Assembly (NCBI RefSeq): GCF_963675165.1
Contig: NC_087383.1
Span: 1,456,979-1,520,978 of the forward strand
Source: Halichondria panicea
Lineage: Eukaryota > Porifera > Demospongiae > Suberitida > Halichondriidae
DNA: 64,000 nucleotides
Direction of reading: 5' to 3'
How positions within the stretch are numbered: the first letter of the stretch is position 1; every line of letters starts with the position of its first letter. Position numbers and translations under genes: made by a program. Positions 1 to 9,144 of this stretch are shown here, piece after piece. The notes beneath the pieces were generated by a model. The model saw only the letters and a list, made by a program, of their open reading frames with translations, made no database searches and was not told where the DNA came from.

Positions 1-111
1 CAGAGTATGGCCCGCCAGACTACTCATATTGTAGCAGTTTACAAGCATTCTAGTTGAAGGGTCTACTTTTACGTGTGTATAATGTGGTGACACCTTTGTG
101 TGACTGGCTAG

Positions 112-1719
112 ATGTTGAGGCAATGGACCCTGATCGAAGTGTGTACCACTGCCGAGTGCTGGGAGGGAGGGGGTGTGGCAAGACAAGCTTCGTACGAGGT
201 CTGATTGGTCAGTCTGAAGTGGCAGCAGAAGACGGGGAAGAAGCCATGACCATCAAAGGCCTTACTCTACCTGACACACAACGCCAAGTTTATCTTGTGG
301 TGAGTTTATGCTTCTAAGCACGCTACACCTGAAGCACCTGGCCTCTAGTCGCATGTGATTTTTCAGTAGTCCCTGAATGCTCTGCTCTGTGTGTATGTTT
401 TTGTGTTTGCCAATAATAATAGTCGAACGTACCTGTAAGATTGTTACCCAACTGTCGCCCGACCCTCAGCTCCAGGAGAGCAGCTATGACCCGACAGAAG
501 ATGAGGAGGAGGCTATTGATGGGGCACTTACTGACTCGGACGTTGCCTGTCTACTCTATGACACCTCACAACCAAACTCATTCCAAGCCTCAAGACAGAT
601 ATTTGTGAGTGTATGGATAATTATATGCCCTTCGACGTATGTACACTGTAGCTCGTGAAACTAACCTACCCCCTCCCCCCACACACACACACACACACAC
701 ACTCATGCATGTTAACCTCCCCCCCCCACACTCACTCATGTTGACCTCCCCCCACACGCACTCATGTTAACCTTCCCCCACACACACACACTCATGTTGA
801 CCTCCCCCCCACACTCACTCATGTTAACCTCCCCCCCACACACATGTACTCATGTTAACCTCCCCCCCACACACATGTACTCATATTAACCTCCCCCCCA
901 CACTTACTCATGCAGGAAGGCGTTGAAACGACTGTCACAAACCTGGTACCGTGCGTCTTTGTAGCCACCAAATGTGACCTCCCTAAAGTTAAACAGGTAC
1001 CTACCACATGCCACCTATATCACCGCCCCCTCATGCCACCGCCCACTCACACACACACCCCCACATACAGGAATGTGATGTGAGTCCAGAGGAGCTGTGT
1101 AAGGAGTACGAGCTCCCACCCCCTCGTTCTGTCTCAATGACGACCCCCGACCTCCTCTCAGCTGTCTACACACACCTCGCTACTGTTGCCAGAGACCCGT
1201 GAGTGACCCTTGACCTTTTGTGTAGCCCTTAATTTTAGTTGGTATGCACCCAATCTGTACTACATGTATAATGTGCGGGCCCAATTACCATCATTGTGTG
1301 TATTTGTGTATGGTACAGTACATGTACACACAAGAGGTCTATCTACCATTCCAGAGTGAGTGTATGCTAGTTACTGTGTGTGTGGTTACTGTGTGTGTGG
1401 CCTGGTTCCATTCCAGAGTGAGTGTATGCTAGTTACTGTGTGTGTGGCCTGGTTCCATTCCAAATAAGATAAGATCACTTTCTGGTTTAGTACTTGTCCC
1501 AATACCTTCCCTCCTCTAAGCTATTTATTCAAAAGTAACACTCTGTTACTTGATATGTCTTTGCCCTGTTGCAGGTCCAGTAATCTTCCGTCTTCGTGGC
1601 GTATTCCGAGCTGGGTAAAGTGGGCGGGGTTTGGATTACTGTTCTCCTCGGGACTCGGCGCTCTCGTCTATTTATTAGCTAAGAGGTTAAAGGTCAGCAG
1701 TAGACCACGCCCATTTTAG
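112..1719 (+). CDS. RHOT: Miro (mitochondrial Rho GTPase), C-terminal half, 5' truncated by window
   Basis: Exons at about 112-299, 422-604, 916-996, 1071-1198 and 1575-1719 join into one frame. The first encodes the P-loop of the second GTPase domain (GGRGCGKTSF). The next two carry the LLYDTSQPNSF stretch and a degenerate ATKCDL guanine-specificity motif. The last encodes a single hydrophobic tail anchor (about GFGLLFSSGLGALVYLLA) and a short basic end, with a TAG at 1717-1719. This order (C-terminal GTPase domain, then tail anchor) is that of Miro, an outer mitochondrial membrane adaptor linking mitochondria to kinesin/dynein transport. The N-terminal GTPase domain and EF hands lie before the window. 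The acceptor at 915 is abutted by a minisatellite that repeats acceptor-like sequence. Confidence 0.9.
660..915. repeat. Minisatellite abutting a Miro 3' splice site
   Basis: About nine imperfect copies of a roughly 27-bp unit (CCTCCCCCCCACACTCACTC followed by ATGTTAA) fill the intron. They run directly into the acceptor, whose own sequence (acactTACTCATGCAG) is a variant of the unit. Only the terminal copy carries CAG. Confidence 0.85.
1346..1462. repeat. Short tandem duplication in last Miro intron
   Basis: A segment containing CCATTCCAGAGTGAGTGTAT and a TGTGTGTGG tail is present twice, in direct orientation. Each copy contains a pseudo 5' splice site (GAGTGAGT), but neither lies on a recognised exon. 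Confidence 0.7.
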
Positions 1720-2628
1720 CAATCTGAACCCAGCTAGGCGTATTAGTTTTGACAATCATGATAATAATTATTTGTACATTTTCATAACTTTTGCCCTGTG
1801 TATGTTGAATTGAAATGGAACATGTCAATTGAAGATTAATAGACACTAGTTGATAAGATCTACATGGGAAGTACATGGGAAAAGTGCCTCAGAGCAGGTA
1901 TACTATAGGACTTAGTATACCTGCAAATTTACTTAGTATACCTAGTATTCCGTTGTCAAGTAATTGTATTGTAGTCAAGCGTAGTATCTAAATGAGTGTA
2001 TAGGAATCGTATAATTATATTGTTAAAGGCTTGTAAATGTGATGTAATTATTATACGTCATTATTATTTTTAGCACCTCTTTAGTTCATGAATTCCTTTT
2101 ATTTCCCCAAAATTCCCACTATGTCTGACGATGCCTGTAAACATAGAATCTGCATATCAAGCAGACTGCTAACCTAATATGCATTTCACACTAGTCGTTG
2201 GTGTTACCAATCGTCGCAGATCATTAAGCACTCTCAAAGAACTAGTGTATGTAATGTACCCACATCAGCTTAGAACTACGGACTACGGGGGATCTGTAAA
2301 ATAGTAACCAACTAGTCACTTGATCATAACTATGTGATGACCGATAATTACGTTGAGTTTCCCTCCCGTGGTTTACAAGTCAATTTGTAACGTGTTTAAG
2401 GAACCGTATAATTAGTTTCATAACACTACTCGTACTTTATGCTGTATTCATATTAAACATGCTTCATTGGCTCTTCATTGCCTCAGGGAAACGAAAAGAA
2501 TGCATCCTACAAGCCTTTAGAGGACTCACAAGGCCCCACACAAACACTTAGCTTTTACTTTCCCTTCCCAAACCTTTCCTATGAGTATGACTAACATAAC
2601 ATCCATGTGTCAAATAGTGAATCACAGC
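1720..2628. other. Miro 3' flank / intergenic, AT-rich
   Basis: I see no coding feature here. It holds the Miro 3' UTR and the upstream region of the next gene, and is AT-rich without obvious repeats. Confidence 0.5.
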
Positions 2629-2635
2629 TATAAAA
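2629..2635 (+). promoter_or_regulatory. TATA box
   Basis: TATAAAA lies 95 bases before the ATG at 2724, leaving room for a 5' UTR of about 60 bases. A clear TATA box fits a tightly regulated or tissue-specific gene rather than the housekeeping genes around it. Confidence 0.6.
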
Positions 2636-2723
2636 GCGGTGGGTACAGTTAAAGATGCATTAAAACATCATTTACCATTTACTTCCAACTCAATCCAAGA
2701 AGAAGAACTAACTCAAGTATTCA

Positions 2724-3527
2724 ATGGCTTCAATTCAGTTGTTTGCAGTGCTCATTATCGCCGCCATGCTCAGCTTTGGCAGCTGTCTTCCTGTACCTAA
2801 TGAACGAGAGCGTAACTCTACTGGTCCAACATGGAATTGGGTGAATGGAATACTGGCCTCGGGTGGATATGCTGTAAGTAAAGTACATAACAAATTAATT
2901 CATTGCATATACCAATTCCTCCGCCACGTATCTAATTTTCATCATCACCATGTTGTGCCTATTATGCCCATTTACGAATGTTTTTTTAACACTCACTTTC
3001 ATCACTCTTATACAGAACAAGCTGTTGAATCCACTAAATGTCAACGCAAGCAACGACCAGTTGAGTCATGTGATGGAGAGTGTGTGCAACCTAACTGAAG
3101 TCATCCGCTCCCTAGCAACTATTAACAGCACTGAAGCACATGACCTACAGCTGGTGCTGGAGAAAGTGGTGATGGAAGGTTGCAAATTGGTGAGTCACAT
3201 TTAAAAGTTCCGGTGAAATTCGTGAGATGAGAAGAACTGTTTGATTGATTAATGTGTCCTCTTGTACTATTTAAGGATTATCACTCCCCCCCACAGCTTA
3301 AGGCCAACGAGAGTGATGACAGTGGGCTGACAGACTGTACTCCTGAAGATCTGCTCAACATTCAGACGGCCTGTGTATCCAAGCAACTCGCTCTACTCCT
3401 GAACTCCCACCTCAAACAAGCATTTAAAGATCACTCCAACGATATAACTCGACTGTATCCTTGCGAGTGGCTCAAGGAAAGAGTTCCCCGCTCTGAAAGC
3501 ATTCAAACAGCATTGAATTGTATGTAA
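2724..3527 (+). CDS. Secreted Cys-containing helical protein, family not recognised (184 aa)
   Basis: Three exons (2724-2873, 3016-3189, 3297-3527) all join in phase 0. Residues 1-21 form a signal peptide (MASIQLFAVLIIAAMLSFGS). The mature part has six cysteines (VCNL, GCKL, DCTP, ACVS, PCEW, NCM), which could form three disulfides, several N-glycosylation sequons (NST, NAS, NLT, NES) and amphipathic stretches likely to be helical. A TATA box lies upstream. I do not recognise the family. Small size, secretion, helices, paired cysteines and uniform phase-0 introns resemble helical cytokines, but that is an analogy, not homology I can demonstrate. The gene stands alone between Miro and an epoxide hydrolase. 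Confidence 0.8.
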
Positions 3528-4191
3528 CTTTGGTAATATACTTCAAGATGGCTACCCGATCACTTCAATGGACTAACATAGTATTTAGAATTAGCATATC
3601 ACTGGTTTCATTTTAGTTTCATTTTCTGAGAAGTACGTACGTATATAGACTTCATTCCAATACCTCATCACAGTCATGATCATTAATTTATATTATGTAT
3701 ACAAGTTACATTATGAACATTATACGAGGCTAAAATAAATGTTTAATGTTATACTAGTATAATTTTTATAGCACTTTAAATCATAAAATTAAGGGGCATA
3801 TAATTTATACTATTGTAAGATCATGTTACTCGTAAGTATATTTCAGCAAAAAAAATAAGTCACTGGATGGGCAGAGCTACTATTTATATATAGCATTTGA
3901 GCACTGTATGATGATAGGGTTACTTTTGTTTTTTTGTGCAGGGCAATCTATATTGATGACTCATAATTATTTGTCAGAGTGGCAGTCACCGTTATGTGCT
4001 CTGCCTGTACATGCTTGCTTAATTTACATTACTTGTCCAAGTATAAATTATAATATACATTCAAATTCCCCGATATTAATATTTTATAACACGTCAGCCA
4101 AAATACAATTAAATCAATTCGAATAGCATAAAGTTCATCTATACAATAGGCACACACAGTTATTGTCCAGTTTTGATTAGCTTCCGAGGCT
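3528..4191. other. Intergenic between convergent genes
   Basis: AT-rich. It contains the 3' end of the upstream gene, with an AATAAA-like signal near 3735. No supported gene; the small open frame near 3908-4126 has no recognisable features. Confidence 0.5.
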
Positions 4192-6193
4192 CTACTGCTT
4201 CAAGAATTCAGCCATTAGTTCATTTACCTACAGAAGAAAGAATAATGAGAATGGTCAGGGTAAGGGTTACTACTTAGTAAGTATTTGGGTTAACCACATT
4301 ACCAGAGGAGGTCCGACAACCGTACGCCTAGCATTAATATTGGCTGAGAGAGTTATAGCTCTTATTACTAAAACTAGACCTAACAATTAATATAAGACAG
4401 AGGGCTAAGTCTAAGAAAAGTGCAACATCTACCTCTAAAGGCAAGTTTTATGAGAACGCTGAATTCAGCAAACATTAATGTTAGGTGCACGGTTGTCGGA
4501 CCCCTCTGATAAGTATTCAGAGGGTGAGGGGATAACCACAGCTAGCGTACCTTGTCTGGATCATCCTGCTGGACCCAGTGGGAACAGTCTGCCAGATGCT
4601 TTACTGTCAGATGAGTCACCAGGGTGCTATGACGTTCTGCCATAGAGCTCTCAAGAAAAGCATCCTTATCCCCCCAGATCAGTAGTGTGGGTGTGGTTAT
4701 CGGAGACTTAGGCGTGTCCTTCGTATGGTCCCTGTTGAATATACAGCGGATGTAATTAAGGGGCGGGGTCAGAGCACCGGGTCGGGAGAATACGTATTTG
4801 AACACCTCGACAGTTTCAGGAGTGAAGTGCTCCCTGTGTTGGACTCCAGCTTTCCTCGAGCGGAATATGGCATTGAAATAGTTATAGTCTCTCATGCGGA
4901 AGATGAACTCAGGAAGCATAGGGATCTGTGCATGGGGATTAATGTAGAGCATGCAGAGGCTGATTATATAATAAATCTATAACACATACGTGCATAATTA
5001 TGCCTTCAAAATTGACTAGCTGCTAGCTATGACTACTCGTACATGTATACCAAAAAGGCTGCTAAATTATTACATGTACAGTACTGAAAGAGGTTGGGCA
5101 CGTTACTATGGGTGCTTTCTAAACATGCACACCTGATAATATTGATGACATAACATTTGGAGTGCACTCCTGATACAATGCATGTATATATATTATATAC
5201 ACACAATTACCCAGAGGAGGTCCGACATGCGTGCACGAATCACTACAAGTTCAGTGCATTGATGTCATTACGGTCACGTGATAATGTCCAGGCCAAATGC
5301 ACTAGGACTTGTAGTGATTCATGCACGCATGTCGGACCTCCTCTGCTAATTACCCACTCACCTGAAACATGAACATGTACCAGGACTTCATGAACTGGGC
5401 CCAAGTGCTCGTGAGTGTCTGAACCATGATCTTGGAGTGAGGACAATTCAACACTACTAGCCTCTCGATAGCGTCGGGGTATTTATGGGCAACAGACCAT
5501 GCGATAGCACCACCCCAATCATGACCCACCAGGACACATTTGGAGTAGCCCAGCGCTGAGATTAATTCAGCAATATCCTCCCGAAGCTTGGCCAGTGTGT
5601 AGTCAAGCTTGTTAGGGGGGCGGTCAGTCTCCCCGTAACCACGGAGATCAACGGCAACAACGTGGAAGTGCTTGTTGAATGCAGGGATTTGGAATCGCCA
5701 CGAGTACCAGAACTGTGTGTGTGTGTGTGTGTGTGTGTGCGTGGGTAGTATGGGAGGTGGAAAGTAATCATTCCACCCACTCAATCAAAGCATGATACAT
5801 CAGAGAACATATAATCTGTAACTAGAGTTCATTTGGAGTTGGCATATTTGGAGAGGTATTCCGGTAATTAATATGGTCGTTTAAATGCTTCATTTAACGC
5901 TGGTACTGTACAGTTCCACTCACCTCTGGGAACCCGTGCAATAGGAGCATGAGTGGTTTGGACTTATCGCCAGACCTCACACAATGGAACTTGATTCCAT
6001 TCGCTCGCACAAACTCGTGTTCACCCAGCGCAGGATCTTGAAGACAAGGTGGAACAGTGTCCCTAGCTGTCTTCTTGAATGACTCCACTGGATGCTTGAT
6101 GATTGCCCACAGCACTTTCAGACCAGCCAACAGTCCCCAGAGAAGAATGAACAAGTTGGAGACGAGGGGAAAAAGAAGCCCATATCCAGCCAT
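4192..6193 (-). CDS. EPHX4-like: Epoxide-hydrolase-like alpha/beta hydrolase (EPHX3/4 type)
   Basis: Four exons on the minus strand (5924-6193, 5362-5712, 4551-4925, 4192-4227) join in phase 0 into about 343 aa, close to vertebrate EPHX4. Residues about 8-32 are an N-terminal membrane anchor. The oxyanion motif HGFPE is split exactly at exon 1/2. The nucleophile motif is GHDWGG (Asp), the acid lies in LIWGDKDAF and the histidine in DCSHW, giving the Asp-Asp-His triad of epoxide hydrolases. The family hydrolyses epoxides to diols at the ER membrane; the substrate here is unknown. The last exon encodes only VNELMAEFLKQ. Two inverted-repeat elements sit in its introns. Its start is 127 bp from the divergent gene at 6321. 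Confidence 0.88.
4303..4508. mobile_element. MITE, CAGAGGAGGTCCGAC family, copy 1 (degenerate)
   Basis: The ends are inverted: CAGAGGAGGTCCGACAACCG at the left and its complement (one base shorter in the G run) at the right. Similarity continues for about 48 bases each side. No coding capacity. It lies in the last intron of the epoxide hydrolase. I find no clean target duplication. Confidence 0.75.
5212..5345. mobile_element. MITE, CAGAGGAGGTCCGAC family, copy 2
   Basis: 134-bp near-palindrome with arms of about 50 bases starting CAGAGGAGGTCCGACATGCG. The flanking 9-mers ACAATTACC (5203-5211) and CTAATTACC (5346-5354) match at 7 of 9. It lies in an epoxide-hydrolase intron. Confidence 0.88.
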
Positions 6194-6320
6194 CTTCTTC
6201 TACAGCTAGCTACGTACCTTGACAAGTCAGAGGGCAGAAGTAACCTTCACGATCTTTACCTAATCCTTTTATATCCCCGTTTTATTAAAGAAAAATCGGC
6301 CTACTGATCAAGAAACTGAG
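6194..6320. promoter_or_regulatory. Divergent promoter region
   Basis: Only 127 bp separate the start codons of the epoxide-hydrolase gene (-) and the prodomain gene (+). A TTTATATCC element occurs near 6269. A shared promoter is inferred from spacing. Confidence 0.45.
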
Positions 6321-6871
6321 ATGTCTTCTCTAACATATCTCCTTGTTTTGCTTGTGTGTCTGGCCGTGACAGAGTCTGTGCGTGTGTCAGACAAGCAATG
6401 GACAAACAGCTGGGCTGTTGGTGTGAGAGAGGATGTGACTGAGAAGGATGTGGACAACTTGGCCAAGAAGTATGGTTTTGAGAACCGAAAGCAGGTACCT
6501 CATTCACACTAGTCTCATGGATCAGCCCCCTTCTTAGGAGGGGGCTAATCCATGAGACTACATTCACACCATAGTGATACGTACATACATGTATGACCCT
6601 CTGGTTTATACTGTCGTGTATACAGATTGGAAACCTTCGTCATATGTACAACTTTGTATTGAAGAATGGTTATGGTCGGGAGCATTTGGAGAAAACGCTA
6701 CAGCTCCTTGGTGATAACAAGGTGTGTACAGCTAGCTACATCTCTAATATTCTGTAGCTATAGTTTTATCTCAATGACAATGTACGTCTCGTTGTTCAGG
6801 TGATATTTGCCAAGCAGGAGAAAACCAAGACAATGGTTCCCAAGAACAAGCATCACCGTTTTATATTTTGA
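6321..6871 (+). CDS. Free-standing proprotein-convertase prodomain, secreted (113 aa)
   Basis: Three exons (6321-6494, 6626-6721, 6800-6871), all phase 0. Residues 1-19 are a signal peptide. The remainder aligns by eye with the N-terminal prodomain of furin/PC5/PC6-type convertases: TNSWAVGVRED, then KKYGFENRKQ, then IGNLRHMYNFV (family: WAV...HGF.N.GQIG.L.D.YHF). Translation stops at TGA right where a convertase would begin its cleavage site and catalytic domain. No Arg-X-Lys/Arg-Arg site and no downstream subtilisin exon is present before the next gene at 7083. In convertases this domain is an intramolecular chaperone and tight inhibitor, so a secreted inhibitor or folding factor is plausible (inference). 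A short inverted-repeat insertion lies in intron 1. Confidence 0.8.
6510..6560. mobile_element. 51-bp hairpin element with 9-bp target duplication
   Basis: A near-perfect hairpin with arms TAGTCTCATGGATCAGCCCC and complement. It is flanked on both sides by the identical 9-mer CATTCACAC (6501-6509 and 6561-6569). The whole element is only terminal inverted repeat. It sits 15 bases after a 5' splice site. Confidence 0.85.
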
Positions 6872-7082
6872 ACACTATCAAACTATCAACAGTTGTGTGC
6901 AACCCTCTTTCAATAATTCACATGCACATGCCATTTTTTAATACTTAGTTTATCATCAAATCTGATTTTGTTTTATCAAGAGATAAACATTTTTTGTTGG
7001 GAATTTGAAGGGGGAGTGGCTAGTAAGAGGAAGCTTGCTTTGTTATGAGGGGGAGGGGCTAGTAGTTGTAAGTTCTGGCGAC

Positions 7083-8984
7083 ATGGCTGAAGTAAGTGAT
7101 AGAGTGCGTGGTTCTTTGCTTGGACTGGCTATCTGTGATGCAGTGGGAACAGCAGTGGAGTTTATGCCACCAGGGAGTTTTGAGCCTGTCACAGGCATGA
7201 AGGGAGGAGGCAAATTCTCTCTGCAACCTGGACAAGTGAGTTCATGTAGTAATATGCTGGCACTGTACTATTAGTTTATAGTGGACAGACGATACCAGTA
7301 TGGCCCTGTGTCTTGCGGAGAGTTTAATTGAGTGCCACGGCTTCAACCCCGTCGATCAAAGCAAGAGATACTGGAGATGGTATGAGGTATGTCCTGTGGT
7401 GGTACTCTACTTTTTTCGGCGTTTTGCAGCTAGCTTTGAATGCCCATTTTTCCTCCAGTTTCAACTTAGTAGGAAAGCCAATTCATTGGTGTATTGTAGG
7501 ACGTGACAGTTACTAATTTTCCTTAAAAGTGGCTGATTCTGCTCTCGTATTATCTCTACTGTAGGAAGGCCATTTGTCTAGCACTGGTGATTGCTTTGAT
7601 GTGGGAAAAACGGTGAGCATGGCAATGCACAAGTTCCAACGGTCCAGAGAGACTGACCCATATCCCGGGTCCACTGCCAAGTCAGCAGCCGGCAATGGCT
7701 CTCTAATGAGGCTGTGCCCTGTTCCACTGCTCTACCGTACACACCCGGAAGTTGCCATGACAATAAGTGGAGAATCATCACGAACGACTCATGGAACTGA
7801 AGCGGCTGTGGATGCATGCAGGTAAGCAGAATCTACCAGCAATGTTAAGGTCATGGGAAATCTATGCACTCTCAGGTACTATGCTGGACTCATTGTGGGT
7901 GCTTTAAATGGTTTGCCCAAAGAAGAGCTCCTCTCTCCTCGCTATAGTCCAGTCCCTGGTTACTGGGACACCCACTCCCTTGTAAGCAATGCTTCCTTTT
8001 TAATTGCAACTTGGGTAACTTCAGAAACACACAATCACAACCACACAAATATTCGTATTCCTCACAGGTACCTGCAATTCAAGAGATTGCAATGGGATCA
8101 TTCAAGGTGAAAGAACCACCAGAGATAAATGCCTCGGGCTATGTTGTTAAGTCATTAGAGGCCGCGCTATGGGCCTTCTATAGCACCTCATCATTCAAAG
8201 AAGGATGTCTCAAAGTCGGTGAGTTTTCAAGACATGTATTCCATCGATTCAATAACCATTTTCAGTCAATCTTGGAGATGATGCTGACACTGTTGGAGCC
8301 ATTTATGGACAATTGGCCGGTGCTTTTTATGGAGCCAAATCAATACCAGAGGAGTGGATGAGAAAATGTTCATTGAGAGCGCTGCTAGAGCTGTTTGCAG
8401 ATGAGCTGTGCAGTTTGGCCGATACCGTTGCTATACCAACTGACAAATTTCCGGAAATTGCTACCGAGAACTGTAACTCATTGCATACATCTAAATTCCA
8501 ATAACAAAATGTTATGTACATAATTATAATTATACTATATCTATGTACAAGTCATTGTTTTGATTACCTGATCATTACGTACACAGGTTCTGTTGCCTAC
8601 CAGCAAGTGAAGCTACTAGGATACAACCTGCTAGAGGACGGTAACAAGGGCATCGTACGAAGGATGAAACCTTGTCCAAAGGCCTATAAAAAGTACGTAC
8701 TAAGATTACACATAACTGTACACATGACTCTAGCAGTCTTAAGTTATGGAGCATGTGTATCCCATTGGCTCTCAAATTGTACTAACTGCATGTGGTTGTA
8801 TTGAGCCATAACTTTATACTGTTACAGATTGGAGGACTTTGACGGAGCTGTTTCCGAGCTGAGAGACAAGTATCTCTCTCTACCGTCCACTGCCCAGTGT
8901 GAAGAGATCCTCTCTGACTTTTCAGCACGATGGGCTCAGGACAGAGACACTCTCAAACTCAGACTAGGTAGAGGGACAGTGTAG
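7083..8984 (+). CDS. ADP-ribosylglycohydrolase (DraG/ARH family) with C-terminal extension
   Basis: Eight exons (7083-7235, 7282-7386, 7565-7821, 7876-7981, 8068-8218, 8266-8472, 8587-8692, 8828-8984) sum to an exact reading frame of 413 aa. The metal-binding motifs of the family are present: WTDDTSM near residue 52 and GDDADTVGA near residue 235. GNGSLMR, typical of the active-site cleft, lies between. The enzyme removes ADP-ribose from proteins or small molecules. Exon 6 could alternatively read through to a TAA at 8504. I prefer splicing at a weak donor (AACT|GTAACT), because it joins in phase to two further exons encoding about 85 charged residues I do not recognise. It ends convergently with NCKX. 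Confidence 0.85.
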
Positions 8985-9144
8985 CTGCTGTTAGTTTTGT
9001 TACAATTACAATTTCGAGTTGTTGGACATAAACTTTTTTTACATGTACATTTTTATGATTATTGTTAACGAATTCGGCATACATGTAATACTGTTTTGAA
9101 CATAAACTGCTGACAATGAACTAAGCAACTGTTCTCAATATACT

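Noticed and set aside
3908-4126. Small plus-strand open frame with hydrophobic start
   Set aside because: No promoter, splice context or family resemblance; AT-rich intergenic sequence.
4303-5345. hAT assignment of the CAGAGGAGG elements because the ends begin CAGAGG
   Set aside because: hAT elements make 8-bp duplications; the clearest copy here has an exact 9-bp duplication, favouring Mutator-like.
5157-5372. Open frames across the inverted repeat at 5212
   Set aside because: Palindromic element sequence; no coding features.
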